The position numbers and the translations under genes were made by a program. The notes under the pieces were generated by a model, which was given only the letters and a program-made list of their open reading frames with translations, ran no database searches and was not told the origin of the DNA. Of a stretch of 64,000 nucleotides of DNA, positions 42,905 through 51,676 are shown piece by piece. Within the stretch, counting starts at the first letter, position 1, and every line of letters begins with the position of its first letter. Origin of the DNA: an uncultured Bacteroidota bacterium (GTDB taxonomy: Bacteria; Bacteroidota; Bacteroidia; Chitinophagales; LD1); NCBI GenBank assembly GCA_937894725.1, contig CALAYL010000054.1:1-64000 (forward strand), written 5' to 3'.

Positions 42905-42934
42905 TTTGCATTTTGATTTCGTTCCGTACATTTG
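42905..42934 (+). promoter_or_regulatory. kup promoter
   Basis: TTTG (42905-42908), 18 bases, then TACATTTG (42927-42934), a full match to the consensus. The start codon is at 42973, leaving a leader of about 33 bases. Confidence 0.7.
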
Positions 42935-42972
42935 CATTCCTTTCATGTTGGCTATCATAAAAACAACTTTCC

Positions 42973-44919
42973 ATGGCGGATAACGCACACGCTCATCATA
43001 AGCTCTCAGCTGCAGGAGCATTGATAACCCTAGGTATTATTTTTGGCGATATAGGTACATCGCCCATCTATGTGTTAAAAGCGATTATCAAAGGGCAGAC
43101 ACTACGACCAGAGCTCATTTTAGGAGGATTATCATGTGTGTTTTGGACATTGCTATTGATTACCACCGTCAAGTATGTGTATCTCGCACTCAATGCTGAT
43201 AACAAAGGTGAAGGGGGGATTTTTGCACTCTATGCTTTAGTCAAACGATTTAAAGTCGAGTGGACAATTTATCCCGCCATTATCGGTTGTGCTACGCTCA
43301 TAGCCGATGGATTTATAACTCCACCTATTTCTATTTCATCTGCTGTCGAGGGTTTGCAAATTGTTTTTCCACACCTTACTACTGTAGTACCTATCGTACT
43401 CATCATACTTACGGGTTTATTTACGTTTCAACAGTTTGGAACTAAAGTGGTAGGGGCCATTTTTGGCCCTGTAATGCTAGTTTGGTTTACTATGATAGCG
43501 ATATTAGGGATAAGCCAAATCATTAAACATCCAGCAGTATTGCAAGCAGCCAACCCCTATTGGGCAGTACATCTACTTGCCATAGAGCCAGGTGGGTTCT
43601 GGATATTGGGCGCTGTATTTTTGTGCACTACTGGAGGAGAGGCTTTGTATTCCGATTTGGGGCACTGTGGCAAACAAAACATTCGGATTACATGGGTGTT
43701 TGTGATTATTTGTTTGATGTTGAATTATTTCGGACAATCTGCCTTTTTGTTGCGAAGCCTCGATGAAGGATTTGTGACGGGTACTCCATTTTATGACATT
43801 ATGCCCAGATGGTTTTTGCCTTATGGCATAGCTGTAGCTACTATGGCGGCTATAATCGCCTCGCAGGCGCTGATTACTGGTTGTTTTACTTTGGTAAACG
43901 AAGCGATGAAGATGCGCCTTTGGCCTAATATGAAAGTGGTGTATCCAACAAATGTGCAAGGGCAGATTTATATACCAGGTATGAACTGGTTTTTGTTTTT
44001 AGGATGTATTGGGGTGGTGTTTCTTTTTAAAGAATCAAGTGCCATGGAAGCCGCATATGGATTGGCCATCACACTCGATATGCTCATGACCACCACACTC
44101 ATGATATATTTATTTGTATTTCGTAAAACGCCTAGGTGGACAGTGTTCATTTTTGGCGCGTTCTTTTATACTATCGAAGGGGCATTTTTCCTATCCAATC
44201 TTGAGAAATTTCCACACGGAGGTTGGTTTACCTTTTTGATTTCCGTAGTGATTTTTATAGGAATGTTTGTGTTCTATAGAGCGAGAAAATTGAGAGCCAA
44301 GCATCTAGAATTTGTGGAGTTGAAAGATTATGTAGAGCCACTCAAAGAATTGATGAAAGATGAAAGTATTCCCAAGGAGGCAAACAATCTTGTGTATCTC
44401 TGTATGGCAGATGATAAGAGTCATATCGACTCGAATATCATGTATTCTATTTTTAGAAAGCGACCTAAACGTGCCGATATTTATTGGTTTGTGCATGTAC
44501 ATATTTCGAGCGACCCTTATGGTGCAAGCTATTCGGTAGATACTATCATTCCTGGTCGTTGCTTTTTTGTACGTTTAAAATTTGGGTTTAAAGTTGAGCA
44601 TAAAGTCAATTTGATGTTCAATAAAATTGTAGAAGAAATGGTGTTGAGTGGTGAGGTAGATCAAATAAGCCATTATCCATCTTTACGTAAATACAATATG
44701 CCAGCAGACTTTAAGTTTATCTTGCTCAACTCTCGTGTAGCTATAGATGATGCGCTCACAGCACTTGAGCAGTTTGTGGTCAAAGGGTATAGGTTGATAA
44801 AGAAATTTAGTCTTTCTACTGCCGAAGATTTTGGACTAGAGCTGACTAACGTGGAAGAAGAGAAAGTGCCGATTACTATCAAAACAGCGTCTAATATCAA
44901 GCTAACTAGGGTGTACTAG
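42973..44919 (+). CDS. kup: KUP-type potassium uptake transporter
   Basis: A 648-residue inner-membrane K+ transporter (KUP/HAK/KT). The N-terminal signature ITLGIIFGDIGTSPIYVLK and the following KGEGGIFALYAL and DGFITPPISISSAVEGL are diagnostic. About 12 membrane segments lie in 1-450, and a cytoplasmic C-terminal domain of about 200 residues follows. The length is typical. It has its own promoter and overlaps the convergent kinase gene by 14 bases. Confidence 0.95.
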   Translation: MADNAHAHHKLSAAGALITLGIIFGDIGTSPIYVLKAIIKGQTLRPELILGGLSCVFWTLLLITTVKYVYLALNADNKGEGGIFALYALVKRFKVEWTIYPAIIGCATLIADGFITPPISISSAVEGLQIVFPHLTTVVPIVLIILTGLFTFQQFGTKVVGAIFGPVMLVWFTMIAILGISQIIKHPAVLQAANPYWAVHLLAIEPGGFWILGAVFLCTTGGEALYSDLGHCGKQNIRITWVFVIICLMLNYFGQSAFLLRSLDEGFVTGTPFYDIMPRWFLPYGIAVATMAAIIASQALITGCFTLVNEAMKMRLWPNMKVVYPTNVQGQIYIPGMNWFLFLGCIGVVFLFKESSAMEAAYGLAITLDMLMTTTLMIYLFVFRKTPRWTVFIFGAFFYTIEGAFFLSNLEKFPHGGWFTFLISVVIFIGMFVFYRARKLRAKHLEFVELKDYVEPLKELMKDESIPKEANNLVYLCMADDKSHIDSNIMYSIFRKRPKRADIYWFVHVHISSDPYGASYSVDTIIPGRCFFVRLKFGFKVEHKVNLMFNKIVEEMVLSGEVDQISHYPSLRKYNMPADFKFILLNSRVAIDDALTALEQFVVKGYRLIKKFSLSTAEDFGLELTNVEEEKVPITIKTASNIKLTRVY

Positions 44920-45751
44920 AGTCTCTGTTCAGGTGCCATGCAAAAAGTGGCTCAATCGGACTTTTTAGAAATACACCTTGTTTTGCATTTTTTTCTGCAA
45001 GTACTTCTATCACGATATTCTGAAAGTGGAAGGCTAAACTACCTACAAAAGAGACTTCGTACTCCTCATAATTTGGATAACAACACACGTGTTTTTCTAT
45101 AAAATCGGTAAATCCTTTTTTTACTAAAATCGTTACATAATCCTTATCTGTTGTCTCAGAGAGCACCTTTGCAAATGATGCAAGATATACGTTGGCGTTA
45201 GGTTTTTTATAGATATTGTCAAAAATGATTTCTTTAGTTAAACCATATTTTTCGGTCAATAAATCGCGTGTAGTCGAAGGAGATTTAGCGTACAGAAAGT
45301 CAATCAACAGTTGCTTGCCAAAATAGCTACCGCTGCCCTCATCGCCCAAAATATAGCCTAGAGAAGGCACTATCTCGGTGAGATTTTTGCCATCGTATAG
45401 ACACGAATTAGATCCTGTACCTATGATGCACGCGACATTTGGAGTACCCGTATGCGTAGCATAGGCCGCAGCTTCGAGATCATGGCCAATATATAACTTT
45501 GCATTAGGAAAAAATGCCGAAAGTGCATTTTCAATTACGGATTTTCTTTCATCACTGGAGCATGCCGCTCCGTAAAAATAGAGCTCAGTTATTTGGCCTT
45601 TTATTGCTTGCAGACCTGCTGATTTAGCTATTTCATCCAAAATAAACGCAGTGGAATGGAAAAAGGGATTAAATCCCATCGTTTCAATCAGCGAGTTAGA
45701 TTCCGTTTTCCATTGTGTTTTGGTAGATCCAGCATCAGCGACTAGGAGCAT
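44906..45751 (-). CDS. BadF/BcrA-type N-acetylglucosamine kinase-like protein
   Basis: A 281-residue ASKHA-fold sugar kinase relative. ATG 45751 is chosen (MLLVADAGSTKTQWKT, the phosphate-1 motif DAGSTKT); the frame is open upstream to a TTG. Later IIGTGSNSCLYDG (phosphate 2), LGYILGDEGSGSYFG and VGSLAFHFQ. This pattern fits BadF/N-acetylglucosamine kinases, which phosphorylate recycled amino sugars in Bacteroidota. The substrate is not proven. It is divergent from uvrA and convergent with kup. Confidence 0.85.
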   Translation of the reverse strand: MLLVADAGSTKTQWKTESNSLIETMGFNPFFHSTAFILDEIAKSAGLQAIKGQITELYFYGAACSSDERKSVIENALSAFFPNAKLYIGHDLEAAAYATHTGTPNVACIIGTGSNSCLYDGKNLTEIVPSLGYILGDEGSGSYFGKQLLIDFLYAKSPSTTRDLLTEKYGLTKEIIFDNIYKKPNANVYLASFAKVLSETTDKDYVTILVKKGFTDFIEKHVCCYPNYEEYEVSFVGSLAFHFQNIVIEVLAEKNAKQGVFLKSPIEPLFAWHLNRDSSTP

Positions 45752-45892
45752 AGTGGTTTTTTTTACGAAGATATTAAAATTCAATTTTGTTGCTTTTTCT
45801 AAAAACTTAAGTACTCACTTACTTGTTGTTAGATTTTGCTTTCAATTATCTGTACATTAGTGGCTTGTTTTTAAACTATCTATTTTTAGCCC

Positions 45893-48748
45893 ATGAACTT
45901 ACCCATAGAGGAACACCTCATCAATGAACCTGATTTTATAGAGGTATATGGCGCTAGAGTTCATAATCTCAAAAATATAGATATTAAGATTCCCCGAAAT
46001 CAATTGGTGGTTATCACAGGCGTGAGTGGTAGTGGCAAGTCCTCATTGGCTTTCGATACTATTTATGCTGAAGGTCAGCGAAGATATTTGGAGAGTTTAT
46101 CGGCATACGCTCGTCAGTTTATTGGCAATCTTGAACGCCCCGATGTAGATAAGATTTTTGGACTTTCACCGGTTATTTCTATTGAGCAAAAATCAACAAA
46201 TCGCAACCCTCGATCTACTGTAGGAACGGTCACTGATATTTATGATTTTATTCGGCTATTGTACGCTCGAGCAGGCGAGGCCTATTCCTTCAATACCGGC
46301 AAGAAGATGGTCAAGTTTACAGAAGAGCAGATACTCGATCAACTATTACAATTTCATACAGATAAAAAGCTGATGTTTCTAGCGCCTTTGGTAAAAGGAA
46401 GAAAAGGACACTATCGAGAATTATTTGAAAACATACTCAAGCAAGGTTATCTCAAAGTCAGAGTAGATGGAGAAATAGTAGAGTTGAAACCTAAAATGCA
46501 GCTCGACCGTTTTGTGATTCACGATATCGAATTAATAGTGGATTCACTTACTGTAAATGAAAAAAGTAAAGACCGACTTCGGCAAGCATTGCAGACAGGA
46601 ATGAAGCAGGGAAAGGGTTTGGTCATGTTGATAGATACAGAAACACAGACTTCATTTTATTTTTCAAAACACCTCATGTGCTCCGATACTGGTATTTCTT
46701 ATGAAGAACCCTCACCAAATTCTTTTTCCTTTAACTCACCCTATGGCGCCTGCACTACCTGCAATGGATTAGGTCAAACCTATGAAGTTTCGCTTGATAC
46801 CATTATGCCTGACAGTTCCGTATCAATCAATAAAGGCGGCATATTGCCCATAGGAGAAGTACGTACTAATTTTATTTTTAAAGAACTCAATACTATTGCT
46901 AAGAAGTATAAATTTTCGTTGGCTTCGCCTATCGAAAAAATACCCGCAGAGGCACGTAATTTTATTTTGTATGGAGATGCCTCACCTGATGAGGAGGAAG
47001 GAGAAATGGAAATTCTTGATTTTGATGATAGATGGTACACGCTTAGCAAAGGGGGATTGGTAGGCATGCTAAAACGTTGTTTTAGATATACCACATCTGA
47101 TAGTATTCGCTCATGGGCAGAAGGTTTTATGGATAGTGTAGATTGCCATGCTTGTGGAGGTACGCGCATTCGCAAAGAGTCGTTGTATTTCAAAATAGAT
47201 GATAAAAACATAGGTGAACTCGCTATGCTCGATATTGACGAACTAGCCAAATGGTTTGAAAATCTGGAGCAGGGGCTCTCAGAGCGACAACTTTTGATTG
47301 CTAAAGATTTATTGAAAGAAATACGTGCACGTATCGGCTTTATTCTTGATGTAGGATTAGATTATTTGTCGCTCCATCGACCCTCAAAATCGCTCTCTGG
47401 TGGCGAAGCACAGCGTATCCGATTAGCTACACAGATTGGCTCACAGCTATCGGGTATCACCTATATACTTGATGAACCAAGTATTGGTCTTCATCAGCGA
47501 GATAATCAACAACTCATTAAGGCACTTCGCAAATTAAGCGATTCACCAAATACCGTTTTGGTGGTAGAACACGACAAGGATATTATGCTCGAAAGTGACT
47601 ATATCATTGATATAGGACCTGGGGCTGGAGAGCACGGTGGAAACATAATCGCACAAGGCACACCAAAAGAATTTTTAAAAACAAATGCTACTACTGCGCA
47701 ATATTTGAGCAATATATTGCGCATTGAAGTGCCCAAAAGCAGACGAAAAGGTACAGGAGAAAAGCTGACTTTATCTGGCGCTACGGGTCATAATCTTAAA
47801 AATCTAACCGTTGATTTTCCACTGGGTAAATTGATTTGTGTAACAGGTGTGTCGGGTGGTGGAAAGTCGAGTTTGATAGGAGAAACTTTATACCCTATTT
47901 TATCAAAGCATTTTTATCGAAGCAATACAAAGCCCCTACCTTACAAAAAGATAAAGGGACTTGAGTATATCGATAAAGTGATTGAAATAGATCAATCGCC
48001 AATAGGGCGTACACCCCGCTCCAATCCTGCCACTTACATCAAAATGTTTGACGAAATTCGTAAGCTTTTTGCCCAGTTGCCTGAAGCGAAAATTAGAGGC
48101 TATCAGCCAGGTCGATTTTCGTTTAATGTAAAAGGTGGACGTTGTGAAGAATGTCAGGGTGGAGGTATGAAAGTGATACAGATGAATTTTTTGCCCGATG
48201 TGGAAGTGTTATGTGAGAAGTGTCAAGGTAAACGATACAATAGAGAAACACTCGAGGTGCGCTACAAAGGAAAATCAATCAATGATGTACTGAATATGAC
48301 CATAGAAGAGGCCGCTATATTCTTTGAAGCAGTGCCTTCTATCTCACCTAAGTTGCAGACATTGCTCAATGTGGGCTTGGGTTATGTACGTCTAGGGCAG
48401 TCTTCTACTACGCTCTCTGGTGGCGAAGCGCAACGTGTGAAACTGTCTTCGGAGTTGAGTAAAAGAGATACAGGCAAAACATTTTACATACTTGACGAAC
48501 CTACTACTGGCCTTCATTTCAATGATATCAAAGTGTTGCTTGATGTACTCAATAAGTTGGTCGATAAAGGCAATACAATTTTAGTCATAGAGCACAATAT
48601 GGATGTAATCAAAATGGCAGATCATATCATCGATATTGGTCCCGAAGGTGGCAGCAAGGGCGGCACTATAGTAGCGGAAGGTACACCAGAGCATGTGGCT
48701 AAGTCACCTTCCAGCTATACGGCTAAATTTTTAAAAAATGAGTTGTAG
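45893..48748 (+). CDS. uvrA: Excinuclease ABC subunit A
   Basis: A 951-residue ABC-type ATPase that finds bulky lesions and loads UvrB. Two nucleotide-binding sites: Walker A GVSGSGKSSLAFDT (about 43-56) and GVSGGGKSSL near 659, with two LSGGEAQR signatures. Zinc fingers are CHACGGTR and CEECQGGG...CEKCQG. The length is typical. It works with UvrB and UvrC, not in this window, and would act on lesions flagged by the ATL protein. No SOS-type operator was recognised. Confidence 0.97.
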   Translation: MNLPIEEHLINEPDFIEVYGARVHNLKNIDIKIPRNQLVVITGVSGSGKSSLAFDTIYAEGQRRYLESLSAYARQFIGNLERPDVDKIFGLSPVISIEQKSTNRNPRSTVGTVTDIYDFIRLLYARAGEAYSFNTGKKMVKFTEEQILDQLLQFHTDKKLMFLAPLVKGRKGHYRELFENILKQGYLKVRVDGEIVELKPKMQLDRFVIHDIELIVDSLTVNEKSKDRLRQALQTGMKQGKGLVMLIDTETQTSFYFSKHLMCSDTGISYEEPSPNSFSFNSPYGACTTCNGLGQTYEVSLDTIMPDSSVSINKGGILPIGEVRTNFIFKELNTIAKKYKFSLASPIEKIPAEARNFILYGDASPDEEEGEMEILDFDDRWYTLSKGGLVGMLKRCFRYTTSDSIRSWAEGFMDSVDCHACGGTRIRKESLYFKIDDKNIGELAMLDIDELAKWFENLEQGLSERQLLIAKDLLKEIRARIGFILDVGLDYLSLHRPSKSLSGGEAQRIRLATQIGSQLSGITYILDEPSIGLHQRDNQQLIKALRKLSDSPNTVLVVEHDKDIMLESDYIIDIGPGAGEHGGNIIAQGTPKEFLKTNATTAQYLSNILRIEVPKSRRKGTGEKLTLSGATGHNLKNLTVDFPLGKLICVTGVSGGGKSSLIGETLYPILSKHFYRSNTKPLPYKKIKGLEYIDKVIEIDQSPIGRTPRSNPATYIKMFDEIRKLFAQLPEAKIRGYQPGRFSFNVKGGRCEECQGGGMKVIQMNFLPDVEVLCEKCQGKRYNRETLEVRYKGKSINDVLNMTIEEAAIFFEAVPSISPKLQTLLNVGLGYVRLGQSSTTLSGGEAQRVKLSSELSKRDTGKTFYILDEPTTGLHFNDIKVLLDVLNKLVDKGNTILVIEHNMDVIKMADHIIDIGPEGGSKGGTIVAEGTPEHVAKSPSSYTAKFLKNEL

Positions 48749-48839
48749 CTTTTTTTGAAAATGCAGTTTTGTAGTCTAAACTGAAAATAGCTAACAAAAA
48801 CATTCTTTTATTTATTTTGGTAAAAAAATACGTTCATCA

Positions 48840-50930
48840 ATGTATCTCCCTTCAGACGAATTAGCTTTACAAAACGATACGCAATATTTGCTTGCTAAAG
48901 CAGATATTGGTGCAGAAGATTTGGAAAATCTAAAGCGTGTACTTCGCTATCACGATTGGCGATATTATGTGCAAAGCGAACCGCTTATCACAGATTTTGA
49001 TTATGATATATTGTTTCATGCACTCAAAAAGTTAGAGCATGAAAATATTTCGCTAATCACCCCCGATTCTCCTACTCAACGAGTAGCTAAAACCTTAACA
49101 GGAGATTTTTCAACTGTACCACATTTAGCAGCCATGCTATCGCTCGAAAACACATATAATATTGAAGAGGTAACTGATTTTGAAAGCTCGGTGTTGAAAC
49201 AAACTCAAGGAGCACCCACTGTTTTTTGTGTAGAACCTAAATTTGATGGAGCGAGTATAGCCTTGGTGTATGAAAATGATGTATTGGTGCGAGCAGCTAC
49301 ACGTGGCGATGGCACTGCGGGAGAAGATATCACTCACAATGCAAAAGCTATATCGACTATTCCGCTCACAGCTCCTTTTTCAAAATATGGTATTCATACC
49401 ATAGAACTCAGAGGCGAAGTGATTATTCAAAAAGATATTTTTTTACAAAAAAATGCGGAGCGCAAAGCACAGGGCGATAAAGAGTTTCAAAATGCACGCA
49501 ATACAGCATCAGGTTCTTTGCGAATGAAAGACCCAGCCGAAGTAGCACAACGTGGACTAGAAGCTATTTTGTACCACGTGAGCTATGCCGCAGATAAAAG
49601 TGGCAAGTCGGTGATTTTGACACAGCTAAAATCACATTTTAAAAACATTGAAATGCTTGATGATTGTGGATTTAAGACCCCAATCCATGAAATGAAACTG
49701 TGCAAAAGTGTAGAGGAAGTAGCGTCCTTTTTGAAACTTTGGATAGAAAAACGCTATACTTTTGAGATCGAAACCGATGGTATGGTCATAAAAGTAAATG
49801 ACCTCCAACAACAGATGCAGTGCGGATCTACAGCGCACCATCCTCGCTGGGCGGTAGCTTACAAATTTCCTGCAAAACAAGCGCAGTCCACACTTTTGGC
49901 GGTAGAATTTCAAGTGGGACGTACAGGTGCCGTCACTCCAGTAGCTAAGATTGAACCAGTACAACTGAGTGGAGTGACTATATCGTCTATATCGTTGCAT
50001 AATGCAGATTTTATAACAGAAAAGGAACTGGCAATCAACGATCTTGTGATTGTAGAACGTGCTGGTGAAGTGATTCCTTACATTGTAGGGAAGGTGCAAC
50101 AGACGGGTAGAACTACTACTCCCATTGAGTTTCCGACTGTTTGCCCTAGCTGTGCCAGTCCACTCACCAAACCAGACGATGAGGCAATTTGGCGATGCGA
50201 TAATGCGGACTGCCCTGCGCAGTTAGAAGAACGCATCATTCATTTTGTATCTAAAGCTGCTATGGATATTGATGGACTTGGAAGACAGATTGTAATCGAC
50301 TTTTTGGCACAAAATATCATTCATAGTATTGAGAATATCTACTCTATAGATTATAGCCGAATCGAAGGTATGGAAGGTTGGGGAAAAAAATCTATTGAAA
50401 ATCTTCAACAAGGTATTGATAGGTCAAAAGACAAACCGCTTTGGCGCTTGCTTGTAGCGCTTGGTATTAGGCATGTTGGGGTGGGTACGTCAAAAGATTT
50501 AGCAAAGCATATCGTACATATCTTTGATCTTAAAAACAAGACACAAGAAGAACTCACCAATATCGAAGGTATAGGGCCAAAAGTAGCAGAAAGTGTAGTG
50601 CGGTTTTTTTCAACTCCAGCTAACTTGTATCTACTTGAAGCTTTAGAAAAAGCAGGAGTGAATTTAGAAAATAGAACGCAAGACAGCGCAAAATCATCCA
50701 ATGTGCTTGAGGGAAAATCATTTTTATTTACGGGTACGCTCACAGCTTTTTCGCGAGATAGAGCTAAGCAGCTGGTGGAGGAAAACGGTGGGCGATTATT
50801 AAGCAGTGTTTCTGCCAATCTTGATTTTCTGGTCGTAGGTACAGATGCGGGTAGCAAACTCGCCAAGGCTCAAAAAATGGAGTCCATTCAAATTATTACA
50901 GAACAAGAGTTTTTAGCAAAAATCGAATAG
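48840..50930 (+). CDS. ligA: NAD+-dependent DNA ligase
   Basis: A 696-residue ligase joining Okazaki fragments and repair nicks using NAD+. The Ia domain YxxD region is TDFDYDILF; adenylation Lys134 lies in KFDGAS; the OB fold follows (GRTGAVTPVAKIEP). The zinc finger uses Cys435, Cys438, Cys453 and Cys458. HhH repeats span about 470-600 (IEGIGPKVAESVV), and a BRCT domain spans 617-696 (GKSFLFTGTL). The length is normal. It is convergent with recO, 7 bases apart. Confidence 0.97.
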   Translation: MYLPSDELALQNDTQYLLAKADIGAEDLENLKRVLRYHDWRYYVQSEPLITDFDYDILFHALKKLEHENISLITPDSPTQRVAKTLTGDFSTVPHLAAMLSLENTYNIEEVTDFESSVLKQTQGAPTVFCVEPKFDGASIALVYENDVLVRAATRGDGTAGEDITHNAKAISTIPLTAPFSKYGIHTIELRGEVIIQKDIFLQKNAERKAQGDKEFQNARNTASGSLRMKDPAEVAQRGLEAILYHVSYAADKSGKSVILTQLKSHFKNIEMLDDCGFKTPIHEMKLCKSVEEVASFLKLWIEKRYTFEIETDGMVIKVNDLQQQMQCGSTAHHPRWAVAYKFPAKQAQSTLLAVEFQVGRTGAVTPVAKIEPVQLSGVTISSISLHNADFITEKELAINDLVIVERAGEVIPYIVGKVQQTGRTTTPIEFPTVCPSCASPLTKPDDEAIWRCDNADCPAQLEERIIHFVSKAAMDIDGLGRQIVIDFLAQNIIHSIENIYSIDYSRIEGMEGWGKKSIENLQQGIDRSKDKPLWRLLVALGIRHVGVGTSKDLAKHIVHIFDLKNKTQEELTNIEGIGPKVAESVVRFFSTPANLYLLEALEKAGVNLENRTQDSAKSSNVLEGKSFLFTGTLTAFSRDRAKQLVEENGGRLLSSVSANLDFLVVGTDAGSKLAKAQKMESIQIITEQEFLAKIE

Positions 50931-50937
50931 CGATTGA

Positions 50938-51651
50938 TTACTTAAATAGCGCTTCAAAAACCAAATGTGATTTTATTTCTTTGAAATAATCAATGTGGTA
51001 GGTGTAGTATTGGAGTAGTTTTTCTAGAAGAGATTTTCGTAGTTCTTTTGTACTTTGATACTCCACTTTAGTATAGTTGCAAATCGATGCTAACAGCGCA
51101 CTTTCATTTACAGACATGCAGTTTGCTCCTTGATAATTTTGCGGTAAAAATGAGCCTTGTCGCAAATCAAAAATTGTATTTGTAGGGCCGAAATTTTCAT
51201 CAGGATAAAACCCTAAAAAGCGAGTGAGATTTACCGCAAATTGTAAATGAAAAAGTGGCGTAGGTTTTATTTCGTCTAACAAAACAAGCTGCTCGAAAAT
51301 ATATTCAAATTGCTCCATATTCGATTCGTGTTCGATAGTCGTAGCGGATACCAATTCTATCATAAACAGCATCAATGCAGACTTTGCGGTGTCGAATGGG
51401 ATAGATTGATAAGTGTGCGCTCGCTTGATTTCTTTTAGGTAGTGAAGTTGTTTGTTGCTTTGATAGCTATAATCAATTTCAAGCAGAGTGCCTTTTTGAA
51501 GCATGGGTGCTTTTTGGCTTTTCGTATTACTACGAGCCCCTTTGATGAGAAAAGAAGTGACCCCATGAATATCAGTATATATCCTAGCTATAAGACTAGT
51601 TTCACCATACTTGATGGTTTGCAATATGACTCCTCTTGATTTATGATACAT
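50938..51651 (-). CDS. recO: DNA repair protein RecO
   Basis: A 237-residue protein that anneals single strands and loads RecA with RecR. The N-terminal OB fold (MYHKSRGVILQTIKYGETSLIARIYTDIHGVTSFLIKGAR) and the helical domain are typical. The C4 zinc knuckle of many RecO proteins is not seen, as is often the case in Bacteroidota. It lies 25 bases after the porZ start on the same strand, the usual recO-porZ neighbourhood in this phylum. Confidence 0.9.
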   Translation of the reverse strand: MYHKSRGVILQTIKYGETSLIARIYTDIHGVTSFLIKGARSNTKSQKAPMLQKGTLLEIDYSYQSNKQLHYLKEIKRAHTYQSIPFDTAKSALMLFMIELVSATTIEHESNMEQFEYIFEQLVLLDEIKPTPLFHLQFAVNLTRFLGFYPDENFGPTNTIFDLRQGSFLPQNYQGANCMSVNESALLASICNYTKVEYQSTKELRKSLLEKLLQYYTYHIDYFKEIKSHLVFEALFK

Positions 51652-51676
51652 CTGCTACAAAGTAGCAGCTTTCTTA